A stretch of 64,000 nucleotides of DNA from Myroides guanonis (GCF_900114085.1 NZ_FORU01000007.1:1-64000), one strand, 5' to 3'. Positions 19,901 to 27,096 are shown, numbered from the stretch's first letter. Notes: generated from the letters alone by a model not told the origin. Numbers and translations are program-made.

Positions 19901-20408
19901 AATTATTGTTATTACAGGAGATCACAGTATGCCAGAAATTCCTTTTGAAACCAAGATAGACAGGTATCATGTGCCTTTGATTATTTATTCACCTTTATTA
20001 AAGCAAAATAAGCATTTTCGAAATATTGTGAGTCATTTTGATATTGCACCATCGGTTTTAGCCTTTTATAGAGAGAACTATGGTCTGATAACACCAACCA
20101 ATGTGACTTGGATAGGAAATGGTTTACAGATAGATGAAAGAGACAATAGAGTAGGTATTCCTATAATGCAAGCTAAAACCATATTGAATGATTATATATA
20201 TGGGAATTACCATTTAGTGGGTGATCAAGTTTTTAAGTTAGACAATAGACTTTCAGAAGAAAATGTCGAAGATGAGCTAGAATTGAATAGACTTAAAACA
20301 AACTTTGAAAAATTCAAGAAAAGAAATGCTGTGTTCTATGAACAAAAGAAATTAATGCCAGATTCTATATATAATAGTTACAAAAAAATAAATATTCCAA
20401 AACCCTAA
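16971..20408 (+). CDS. fusion of GT2 processive glycosyltransferase and LtaS/sulfatase-type phosphotransferase
   Basis: 1145 residues, about twice the length of either family. After one N-terminal membrane helix comes a GT-A domain of the cellulose synthase/PgaC type: NEG and NDGSKDD, metal-binding D173-V-D175, the ED base at 281-282 and Q324-RNRW. Several membrane helices follow (about 355-445, and more to 690). The C-terminus (about 740-1100) is an alkaline-phosphatase-superfamily domain like LtaS/OpgB: E753 (VVEGLG), probable nucleophile Thr793 (SGRTFAVLP), D984-H985 (TGDHSMPE). Known relatives transfer phosphoglycerol or phosphoethanolamine to glycans outside the cytoplasmic membrane. I infer a synthase that also decorates its own polymer. 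Confidence 0.85.
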   Translation: MVGFAHILYEIFIWLFLVYSSAVFLIYVWIGIYALGAVVRYKKENTFTDYSKIAVNPNGPVFSLIAPAYNEGMTIVDNVRSLLSLFYYNLEIIIVNDGSKDDSMQKLIEVYELEVVSFFVQGKLKTKDIKAVYKSKNPAFKKLIVVDKFNGGKADALNVGINVSSGQYIVCIDVDCILEQDAILKLAKPFLQQTDKRVIACGGVIRLANNCVIENGKITSVNIPKTWLGRSQALEYIRAFVLGRMAWSRASGLILISGAFGAFDKEIVLKCGGYDSSTVGEDMELVVRMRRYMEDKKEAYEVVNIPDPLCWTEVPETKEVLMKQRNRWMRGTMETLWKHRELIFKRKYGKLGMISFPYWFFFEFLGPLVEFFGYIVFLLFLVLGIINWSFFLVLFALVISIGILYSIYAILVDLISHQVYTKRKDFLILIATAVFEPFYFHFIVVKASVGGFIDYFKKSTAWGDMTRQGFAQNTKGLNRKERIVAIGKYALQSFGSFALVFTMLFAIAVLAEWLWYMHVFGEMNLAVIGKNLLFQNFTFVIKTLLIGGILFIVLNFLKEKWARITIQIVGTLLVVGHYILFIYFSESNNLLGADLFYYSKNELQQILQAGDMLNFQNIALLVLLFMIVYIPFWLADKYRLKSIYTSVILLGIGFLAFLIPDTILSKSFGEINEFELNAGKSKWSYFAESSSVDFVQNQSFIAEFTGLFKGDTKEDSSTNKNYPFLKKENTPDLLGSYFNKSDVTPNLVVIVVEGLGHAYSSKNGYIGNFTPFIDSLAGRSLYWENNVSSSGRTFAVLPTLLGSLPFGKNGFLEMKETADHFNLYNVLKANGFETGYFYGGNVSFDNAKPFLKYSQVDSIIGVESFGPPYRKLPESNGESWGYEDQAVFGKMMEVKDVQKEPYFNVALTLSTHHPFLINDTKHFEEIFQRRVKSNELSDDQRKWALENKKQLVSVLNLDEALKDFFKEYKKHPDFKNTIIVITGDHSMPEIPFETKIDRYHVPLIIYSPLLKQNKHFRNIVSHFDIAPSVLAFYRENYGLITPTNVTWIGNGLQIDERDNRVGIPIMQAKTILNDYIYGNYHLVGDQVFKLDNRLSEENVEDELELNRLKTNFEKFKKRNAVFYEQKKLMPDSIYNSYKKINIPKP

Positions 20409-20423
20409 AAGGTTTTGGAATAT
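20392..20423. terminator. shared bidirectional terminator carrying both stop codons
   Basis: ATATTCCAAAACC and GGTTTTGGAATAT form a perfect 13-bp stem with the 6-nt loop CTAAAA. The four bases CTAA at the start of the loop contain TAA for the plus-strand gene and TAG for the minus-strand gene, so each C-terminus is encoded by the stem. Confidence 0.85.
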
Positions 20424-21640
20424 CCTATACTAAAATCGTATTGTGATCCTTTTTGATTTGGTTTAAACTCTTGATTATAATACGTAGCAGATACTGAAAA
20501 AGCATTTGTCTTATTAATTGTGAAATTATAATCAGCTCCAATTTTGTACGTTTTGAGCTTATAGGTATCGTTTATCAATAGGTTGTTAATGACCTCTTCT
20601 GGACTGATTCCCGTTCCAATTTGAAATGCAAAATAATCATTAGCTCCTTTGGTATAATAACGTACAGTTCCAGTATAGGAATGTGAGATGTTTTCGTTAC
20701 TAGGAGTGATGTAAGTACGTAAATTGAACCAAAAGTCTTTGTAATATTTTCCTATAGATGCTGTATACATCCAAATATCGCTGCTGAAATAAAGATAACG
20801 AAAACCAATTTCCCCTTCAAAACTGCGAGGGAGATTTGCATAAAGAGAAACACCTGATCTGTATTTTGAGAAAATTCCTACATCATCAGAATATCCTACA
20901 CCCGCATAGAGGTAAAAGGTTTTGGAAATACTTGGATAAGCCTCTAACTCTATTTGTGTACCATTCTCATTAAACTTATTTGCAAAATTACCCTTTAAAA
21001 TAACCGAACCTAAAGGAGTTGTTCTCTTATAACTTACTGTTGCAATATGCCAATTATCGTCGAATTGCTTGTCGAAATGCGAAAAATTATAGGTTATTCC
21101 AATACTATTCTTTGCAGTTAACTCTTTAATTCTAGCCAAAAGCGCTCTTGCTTCTGCATTTTGTGGATTGATATTTAAAAGCGCAGTTAAAGTGTTCTCT
21201 GCTTCTTCATAAGCGTTAGATCCAGAACTAACTTTCGCTTTTAAAAGTAAAAGGTCTTCCGATTTAGGGTGATTAGTTAAACCTTTATCAAGTATGAAAA
21301 GTGCCTTTTCAGGTTGATCATTCCAGTATTCTAAAGAGGCATAAGCCATGAAGAAATCTTCATCTTGTACATTTCTTTCATCAAGGGACTCAAAGACCTT
21401 TCTAGCTTCTTCAATCTCATCTTTCCAAGTGTAGAGTCTACCTAGGAAAACAGATATATCGACATAATCAGGGGATAGTTCTAAAGCTTGTTTTGCCAAT
21501 ATGATTGAAGCTGAATAATCTTTTTCTTCAAAAGCTTTGTTACGAGCCATCGAAAATAATTCATCGGAGTTTTTAGTTTCTTGACTATAAAAAGTAATGG
21601 GGAATACTAACAACAATATTAAGCCAATATATCTTTTCAT
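20405..21640 (-). CDS. YaiO-like outer-membrane beta-barrel protein with TPR domain
   Basis: 411 residues: signal peptide (ending about residue 19), TPR-like helical repeats (about 22-180, for example YEEAENTLTALLNINPQNAEARALLARI, here in parts YEEAENTLTALLNIN and PQNAEARALLARI), then a beta-barrel with alternating aromatic strands and a terminal F (GYSKTF). This is the YaiO architecture and resembles export porins such as PgaA, in which TPRs bind the polysaccharide. It is convergent with and overlaps the glycosyltransferase fusion by 4 bp, so it probably exports its product, although from a separate promoter. Confidence 0.82.
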   Translation of the reverse strand: MKRYIGLILLLVFPITFYSQETKNSDELFSMARNKAFEEKDYSASIILAKQALELSPDYVDISVFLGRLYTWKDEIEEARKVFESLDERNVQDEDFFMAYASLEYWNDQPEKALFILDKGLTNHPKSEDLLLLKAKVSSGSNAYEEAENTLTALLNINPQNAEARALLARIKELTAKNSIGITYNFSHFDKQFDDNWHIATVSYKRTTPLGSVILKGNFANKFNENGTQIELEAYPSISKTFYLYAGVGYSDDVGIFSKYRSGVSLYANLPRSFEGEIGFRYLYFSSDIWMYTASIGKYYKDFWFNLRTYITPSNENISHSYTGTVRYYTKGANDYFAFQIGTGISPEEVINNLLINDTYKLKTYKIGADYNFTINKTNAFSVSATYYNQEFKPNQKGSQYDFSIGYSKTF

Positions 21641-21889
21641 TTAACTTTGTTTTTTATGTAAAACTAAGTGTTTTTAGACAGATTTTATTGATTAGAACCT
21701 TTAATTTTAGAATGAATTGTAAATCTTAAAATGTAAAAACTAAATGTTTATATACAAGCATTTTTGTGTTTTTAAACTACTAGGAGTTGAATATATTATG
21801 ATAAGATGTTATATACTAAATGAGATTGTGGATCAAGCGCGAAATGATTGGACGAAAGTTAGATGCAGGAGATTGAATAGCCGAATTTG
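21641..21889. other. upstream region of the YaiO-like gene
   Basis: AT-rich DNA that must hold the minus-strand promoter of the YaiO-like gene. A short open frame at 21744-21959 on the plus strand runs into repeat DNA and has no coding character, so I treat it as spurious. Confidence 0.4.
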
Positions 21890-22010
21890 TACATTCACGA
21901 ATTTACGCATTAGCTTCTTCACATCAACAACTCACCATATCAACGCATTAACACATTGACAAATCAAGAAATCAAGAAATCAACAAATTCACGAATTTGC
22001 CTCTTAACCC
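21890..22010 (+). repeat. G-poor low-complexity leader words
   Basis: Repeated words TTCACGAATTTACGCATTAG, ATCAACAACTCACC and AAATCAAGAAATCAAGAAATC. G is scarce on the plus strand. Similar stretches lie before the plus-strand genes at 1461, 2345 and 27097. Confidence 0.6.
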
Positions 22011-22071
22011 GACGCGCCTGCTGGCTCCGTCTCTATTTTAGTCTACTAGACTAAAACCTAACGCTCGGCCC
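22011..22071 (-). repeat. dispersed palindromic element, copy E (inverted)
   Basis: Reads CGCGCCTGCTGGCTCC, then the palindrome TTTTAGTCTACTAGACTAAAA, then CCTAACGCTCGGCC: the reverse complement of the order seen in copies A, C and D, 20 kb away. Its core is a perfect dyad. Confidence 0.75.
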
Positions 22072-22201
22072 TGCTTCTTTGCTTCTTAGCCTATTAAAAT
22101 CCTGTTAATTTTAATAATTAAAACTATATTAGCGCCCTAATAAATATCACACTTTAGAAAGATTAAAATGTGTTGTTTAAAAAGAATAATTAGGAAAACT
22201 A

Positions 22202-24502
22202 ATGAAAAAAATAGAGAAAATAGTATTGCTCATAACGGTCGTTATCTATCTACTAGCTTTTATAGATTTTGGCAGTTATGAGGGGCTGTATAATGTGATC
22301 TTTTATACCATTCATTTAGTATGGATGTTTATTTATGGAATGCTGGGGTATAGGGTTTTAAAACTTCATGGTGATTACATCTACTTATCTATGATAGGAG
22401 GCTTTTCTTTTGCTATGGCCATTTTTGCTTTCTTGATAGCTTTTTATAGTGTTGAAGTAGATGGTCTAAGAATGCTGGTTTTTTTGGGACCTAATTATGT
22501 TATTGCGATTGGGATATCTATTGTTCTATTGATAGGTAAACTATTTTCTAAAGATTTTCAATTTCTAAAACCGATTTGGTGTCGTTCTCTTATCTTGGCT
22601 CTGTTTGTTACTTTTTTTATATATACCCCTAGATATTCGAAAGTATATACAAAAACTATGTTGGCTTTACATAATGGAAATAAACCACTTTGGTATAATC
22701 TAAAGGCTTTAGATTATATGGTGGCTTATGAAAAATTCAGGGATGATGGGAAAGTAGATAAAGCTATCGAGGCCGCAGAAATAGGTGTAGAATATGCTTT
22801 AAAATGGGTGAATCTAGGTCATGAAAATTTTTTTACTGAGTTTAAAACGAGAGCGCAAGTGCTTCTATTGGAAGATTATGAATCTAATACCATTAAAGAA
22901 GACTTTAGTTGGTTATTAGGTGATGAGGATTTTAATAAGTTTAGAGGGGCAATAGAACAGTTAATGGATGCTTATTTAGCTAAAGCTGAATCTGAAATGG
23001 ATGTTAACAATTACGAGGAAGCAATTTCATTTTTGAATAGAACGTTTGTTTTATCTGAAATTTTGAAAAATGAAAGTGAAGGATGGAATCTTCATATGAT
23101 TTCTGTTTTTTGGAAGCTAGCTATTTCTTCTATGAGATTGAATGAATTGGAGAATGCTGAATATTTCAATTCACTAACTTCTGAATTGATTGCAAAAACC
23201 GAAACTGAGAAACAGTTTTATGTTGGTGATTTCTTAATGAATATTGCCGAATTGGCTGTAAAACGTCAAGAGTATGATGCAGCAATCAAATTTTTAGAAG
23301 AAGCATTGAATTACTTTGAAGTAGATCCACAGAATAAAAACTATAAGAAATATAAAGTTTTGACCTATACAGATTTGGCTCAAAACTATATGCTAACTGA
23401 CGGTATTGAAGAGGCTGAACATTATTTACAGCTAGCTTTAGAACTTTATGATGAGAAGCAAAACAATGCTGATATAGCACATATGTATCCTAAAGTAGTT
23501 CTAAACCAGGCACTATTGAGATATTTGAAACAAGATTATTATGGCTGTAAAGAGATTCTAGAGCGCAATTTCAATTTAATACCAGAGGGGTCTTTTGAAT
23601 ATATTACTTTTAATATGTTGTTTCACTTCTATATAGCGCAATGCAATTATGTATTATCTGAATATGAGGCTTCTGAGAAATCTTTAAAAGAAGCTTTAGA
23701 ATATGCAAATAAAGGTGAATCAGTCAGAAGTGAGCTTATTTTGTTATCGGCAAATCTAAATTTTGCAGTGGGGAATTATGACAAAGCGGCAACCTTGTTT
23801 CAAGAAGTTTCGGTGCTTTATGAGCAAACTAATAATGAAAGTGGTTTTATTCCTCTTTATATGCACTTAGCGAATTTCTACGTTAAATTGATTGATTATT
23901 CTAAGGCAGAAGAATACTTGGAAGAATCAACTAGTTTATCCAAAGAGGAAGGGTATATGGTCGTAGCTAGAAACTTAGAGTTTTACAATACGATGGCTTA
24001 TGTGAATTATCATTTGGGCAATTATCAAAAGGCAGATTCTATTTACAGTGAAGTTATCCACTACAACGAGTCAAAAGGAGAACCCAATGCTGCAAGTTCT
24101 GGTTCTGCTAAAAATGGATTGGGATTGGTTAAAATGGATACTCGTAAACACGAAGAAGCAGAGCGATTGTTCAAGGAATCAATCGAATCATACAAACTGA
24201 ATTTCGAGGGTAAACACGCACATCTAGGAACGGTCTATTTGAATTACGCTATAGTAATGATAAAGACTAATCAATTGGAAAAAGCTTCTCAATTATTGTC
24301 GGATTCAAATGCAGTTTTTAGCGCGTTTTACAAACCTACACATGATCTTTTTGGGGATTTGTATTATGAATATGGAGTTCTATATGAAAAGAAAAATGAT
24401 GCCATACTTGCTAAGCAATTTTTTCAAAAAGCCCTTCGAATCTACACAGATGCATTCGGAGAAAATAATTTAAAAGTGAAATTGATAAAACAGAAATTAT
24501 GA
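22202..24502 (+). CDS. membrane protein with large TPR domain, unknown role
   Basis: 766 residues. About five transmembrane helices occupy the first 145 residues, followed by roughly 600 residues of tetratricopeptide repeats (for example YDAAIKFLEEALNYFEVDP, HEEAERLFKESIESYKLNF, AKQFFQKALRIYTDAFGENN). The last units resemble kinesin-light-chain-type TPRs. TPR proteins scaffold complexes; no catalytic domain is seen. Its stop overlaps the next start (ATGA), so it is translationally coupled to the exported protein downstream. Function unknown. Confidence 0.75.
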   Translation: MKKIEKIVLLITVVIYLLAFIDFGSYEGLYNVIFYTIHLVWMFIYGMLGYRVLKLHGDYIYLSMIGGFSFAMAIFAFLIAFYSVEVDGLRMLVFLGPNYVIAIGISIVLLIGKLFSKDFQFLKPIWCRSLILALFVTFFIYTPRYSKVYTKTMLALHNGNKPLWYNLKALDYMVAYEKFRDDGKVDKAIEAAEIGVEYALKWVNLGHENFFTEFKTRAQVLLLEDYESNTIKEDFSWLLGDEDFNKFRGAIEQLMDAYLAKAESEMDVNNYEEAISFLNRTFVLSEILKNESEGWNLHMISVFWKLAISSMRLNELENAEYFNSLTSELIAKTETEKQFYVGDFLMNIAELAVKRQEYDAAIKFLEEALNYFEVDPQNKNYKKYKVLTYTDLAQNYMLTDGIEEAEHYLQLALELYDEKQNNADIAHMYPKVVLNQALLRYLKQDYYGCKEILERNFNLIPEGSFEYITFNMLFHFYIAQCNYVLSEYEASEKSLKEALEYANKGESVRSELILLSANLNFAVGNYDKAATLFQEVSVLYEQTNNESGFIPLYMHLANFYVKLIDYSKAEEYLEESTSLSKEEGYMVVARNLEFYNTMAYVNYHLGNYQKADSIYSEVIHYNESKGEPNAASSGSAKNGLGLVKMDTRKHEEAERLFKESIESYKLNFEGKHAHLGTVYLNYAIVMIKTNQLEKASQLLSDSNAVFSAFYKPTHDLFGDLYYEYGVLYEKKNDAILAKQFFQKALRIYTDAFGENNLKVKLIKQKL

Positions 24503-25356
24503 TTAAAAAACTAAGTGTTGTAGTTCTATTGCTGTTGAATACAGTTGCTGTATTCGCACAGGAAGAAGTGTTGTTTAAGGCTGTATTTAAACCCAATAAG
24601 GTTTATAAAACCTATATGAAAACCACCTCTTATACGGAAACTGATTTTACAGGAAACGCCGCGATAATAGAAGAAATAACTAAGAATGGAGTTAGTTTAC
24701 CAATGATTTCAGATAATGAGATGTTTATTAATCTTGAACTTAAAACATATAGTTCAAATGATTTAGGCGAATTTAAGGGAGTGTTGGAATACAAAAACAT
24801 GGTTAATAACATGACCGTCAATGGACAAACTACCGATCAAGGAAACCCGTTTTTAGGAGTAAAGATTATGGGAACCTATGATTCTAATAATAGATTTTCA
24901 TTGGACACTATAGTTGGAAATCAACTCACAGACCAATTGAGAGATATTATGAAAACTACTGCGGAGAACATGCAAGAGGCTGTCAAGTTTCCAGCAAACC
25001 CTTTGAAAATAGGTGATTCTTTCGATATGGATATTCCAATGAGTATTCCTATTGATGGTATTGGTACTATCTCATTTATAATAAGAACCAATTATTTATT
25101 AAAGGAAATCAAGGGAAGTTTAGCACATTTTGATATAGTACAATCAATTGAATTAGAAACTACTGGATCCAAAACCAATATGAGTGCTAGTGGAGAAGGA
25201 GTTGGTACTTTAGACTATGACATTAAGGAAAATTATATAGTGCGTAATGATGTAAATCTACCGATGGAAATGTCTATAATTATCAATGAAGATTTATCAT
25301 TAGTGGTTAAAGTTAAATCTATAACAGAACAACGAGTTGTGATGAGTAAAGGGTAA
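24499..25356 (+). CDS. exported protein of unknown function (DUF6263-like)
   Basis: 285 residues with a clear signal peptide (ending VFAQ). The mature part is beta-rich and repeats phrases of lipocalin-like or DUF6263-type proteins (KIGDSFDMDIPMSIPIDG, GVGTLDYDIKENYIVRND). The family resemblance is weak. It overlaps the TPR protein gene by 4 bp, suggesting that the two work together. Confidence 0.6.
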   Translation: MIKKLSVVVLLLLNTVAVFAQEEVLFKAVFKPNKVYKTYMKTTSYTETDFTGNAAIIEEITKNGVSLPMISDNEMFINLELKTYSSNDLGEFKGVLEYKNMVNNMTVNGQTTDQGNPFLGVKIMGTYDSNNRFSLDTIVGNQLTDQLRDIMKTTAENMQEAVKFPANPLKIGDSFDMDIPMSIPIDGIGTISFIIRTNYLLKEIKGSLAHFDIVQSIELETTGSKTNMSASGEGVGTLDYDIKENYIVRNDVNLPMEMSIIINEDLSLVVKVKSITEQRVVMSKG

Positions 25357-25377
25357 TGCATCTCCACCTCTCACGTC

Positions 25378-25398
25378 ATTGCGGGCTTGACCCGCAAT
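25378..25398. repeat. palindrome ATTGCGGG-CTTGA-CCCGCAAT
   Basis: A perfect 8-bp stem with a 5-nt loop inside CGTCATTGCGGGCTTGACC. It is much more GC-rich than its surroundings. Short palindromes beginning CGTCATTGCG occur between genes in many unrelated bacteria; I treat this as a mobile or REP-like unit rather than a terminator because no T-tract follows. Confidence 0.6.
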
Positions 25399-25474
25399 CT
25401 CTTTATGAACGGACTACTCTCGTGAGTGATTTCGATACGATTATCAAAAATGCGAAAACACAATTACCAGAACA

Positions 25475-25515
25475 GAGCATTAATAAATAGTCTAGTAAAT
25501 TGTTTCAGTGAATGG
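25475..25515 (+). repeat. possible degenerate copy F of the dispersed element
   Basis: GAGCATTAATAAATAGTCTAG and TAAATTGTTTCAGTGAATGG match the order and much of the sequence of copy A (GAGCGTTAAATAAATGTCTAG, TAGACATTTATAGCGAACGA), but the dyad and the GCCAGCAGGCG tail are lost. Confidence 0.4.
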
Positions 25516-25588
25516 GACATTCTAGCCTTCAGGTTATATAAAAGTAGTCAGTTGGCTGGATAGGAGTTGAAGATTACTGAATTATTTT

Positions 25589-26689
25589 TTAAATAGTGAG
25601 ACTATAAGAAATAGAACGACCAAAACCAGATACATGTAATACATTTTTATTGGTTAAGTCTTGTAAATCACGAGTAGCAGTTGCTTTTGAAATCTTTGTA
25701 ATTGACATGTATTTTTTTGCTGTCATTCCTCCTTCAAATCCTTCACCATCTTTGTCAAGCATTTTGAGAATTACTTTAAGCTGACGTTCGTTTAGTTTTG
25801 ACTTGTTCTTATCTAGAAAACTTGATTTATTTAATATAAAATGGATTGTCTTTTTTGCCTGTTTCTGAGCATGTACAATTGTTTTTGAAAAGAAATAAAT
25901 CCATTTTGAAATTTCTAAAGTTCTTTGTGCATTTTTAAGAGCGTCATAATAAGATTTTTTGTCCTTTTCAATTGAACTTGATAAACTCATGAGTAGAGGT
26001 CTTTGTAAACATTGAGCTAAGCACTTTTCTGCAATAGCACGACCAATACGTCCATTTCCATCTTCAAATGGATGTATAGTTTCAAAATATAGATGAGCTA
26101 TAGAAGTTTTAATTAGAGTATTTTTTATGTCACTGCTTTGTATATTGTAAGAATTATACCAATTTACAAAATCTTTCATCTCATTAGGTACATTTGTTGA
26201 AGGAGGCGCCTCATAGTGAATAACTTCACGACCATGAGCACCTGAAACTATGACCATAGGTTCGTTACCTTTGCGATATTCCCCTGCTAGAATTGTCCCT
26301 GTATTATTAAAAAGTAAACTGTGCCAATGTTTGATTAAATTCTCGCTTAATTCGGTATTATATTGTTCCCTAACCTCTACCATTAATTCTCCAATTCCAC
26401 GAGCTTTTATGTCTTTGATATGACTGATAGAAGGGTGGATACCTATTCTGTTCTTAATAGACGACATAATATCTTTACGACTATAAAACTCTCCTTCTAT
26501 TTCAGAAGTTTTTATTGCTTCATCAATCATGAACTGAATGATGGTGTCTTGTTTTATATCTTCAGCAAGCGTGTTTACAATTCCCTTAAGTTCACCAGTC
26601 TCTAATGCAAATTCTATGACTATTTCGTCTATAATAGAAGAATCATATTCGAAGTTTTTCCAGTTTTCATGTTGCCAATTGTATTTCAT
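25589..26689 (-). CDS. Fic-family protein with N-terminal DUF4172 and C-terminal winged helix
   Basis: 366 residues. The Fic core motif HPFEDGNGRIGR is intact with catalytic His206, so AMP transfer from ATP to a target hydroxyl (or a related reaction) is expected. The N-terminal part resembles DUF4172 and carries the inhibitory motif TSEIEG (Thr61 to Gly66, Glu65 as blocking residue), which makes it a class II Fic protein. The last 80 residues look like a winged helix (NERQLKVILKMLDKDG, ISKATATRDLQDLTNKNVL), suggesting DNA binding. Two long palindromes cover its promoter and start codon, pointing to autoregulation. No antitoxin gene lies next to it. Confidence 0.92.
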   Translation of the reverse strand: MKYNWQHENWKNFEYDSSIIDEIVIEFALETGELKGIVNTLAEDIKQDTIIQFMIDEAIKTSEIEGEFYSRKDIMSSIKNRIGIHPSISHIKDIKARGIGELMVEVREQYNTELSENLIKHWHSLLFNNTGTILAGEYRKGNEPMVIVSGAHGREVIHYEAPPSTNVPNEMKDFVNWYNSYNIQSSDIKNTLIKTSIAHLYFETIHPFEDGNGRIGRAIAEKCLAQCLQRPLLMSLSSSIEKDKKSYYDALKNAQRTLEISKWIYFFSKTIVHAQKQAKKTIHFILNKSSFLDKNKSKLNERQLKVILKMLDKDGEGFEGGMTAKKYMSITKISKATATRDLQDLTNKNVLHVSGFGRSISYSLTI

Positions 26690-26717
26690 GAGCCAATTAA
26701 TTGTAGTAATCGGCTCA
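26689..26717 (-). promoter_or_regulatory. operator palindrome 1 of the fic gene
   Basis: TGAGCCAATTA, 7-nt spacer, TAATCGGCTCA. One mismatch to a perfect 11-bp dyad. Its edge overlaps the ATG of the fic gene, so binding here would block transcription or early elongation. Confidence 0.7.
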
Positions 26718-26732
26718 AATATACGAAAATAA

Positions 26733-26761
26733 TGAGCCGATTATCTAGTTTAATCGGCTCA
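26733..26761 (-). promoter_or_regulatory. operator palindrome 2 of the fic gene
   Basis: TGAGCCGATTA, 7-nt spacer, TAATCGGCTCA: a perfect 11-bp dyad. Its centre is 44 bp from that of palindrome 1, about four helical turns, so two dimers could sit on the same DNA face. Confidence 0.75.
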
Positions 26762-26864
26762 TTGTATAATATTATTTTAGGGAATTAATAGATTTATAGT
26801 TTTGGCTTTTCATTTTCCTGTATTTTGCGATTTAGTGTAATATATTAAGTAGTACTATTTCAAG

Positions 26865-27032
26865 CATTCACGTATTTACAGATAACCAAATTCACGTATT
26901 AACGAACCAACACATTCACACATTCACGCATTCACGTATTTACAGATAACCAAATTCACGCATTAACGAATCAACAAATCACCAAATTCACACATTCACG
27001 CATTTACAGATAACCAAATTTACGCATTCACA
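26865..27032 (+). repeat. 64-bp-period tandem array, about 2.6 copies
   Basis: The word TTTACAGATAACCAAATT starts at 26875, 26939 and 27003, exactly 64 bp apart. Between these lie variants of TCACGCATTAACGAATCAAC and ACATTCACGCATTCACG. The plus strand is very poor in G. The array ends about 25 bp before the -7 box of the following gene. Confidence 0.8.
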
Positions 27033-27056
27033 AAAACACAATAAAAATTATTTCCC

Positions 27057-27064
27057 TATCTTTG
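27057..27064 (+). promoter_or_regulatory. -7 promoter box TATCTTTG
   Basis: A perfect match to the Bacteroidota -7 consensus TAnnTTTG, 33 bp before the ATG of the DUF2461 gene and directly after the tandem array. Confidence 0.55.
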
Positions 27065-27096
27065 AAATTCATTCTTCTACATAAATTGAACAAATA

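Noticed and set aside
21744..21959. 71-codon plus-strand frame before the palindromic element
   Set aside because: Half of it is low-complexity repeat, and there is no recognisable domain or promoter.
25589..26689. Fic protein as part of a toxin-antitoxin pair
   Set aside because: The inhibitory motif is inside the protein (TSEIEG, residues 61-66) and there is no small partner gene on either side.
26865..27032. CRISPR array with 64-bp period
   Set aside because: Only about 2.6 units; the spacers are variants of the same words, so it is a plain tandem repeat.
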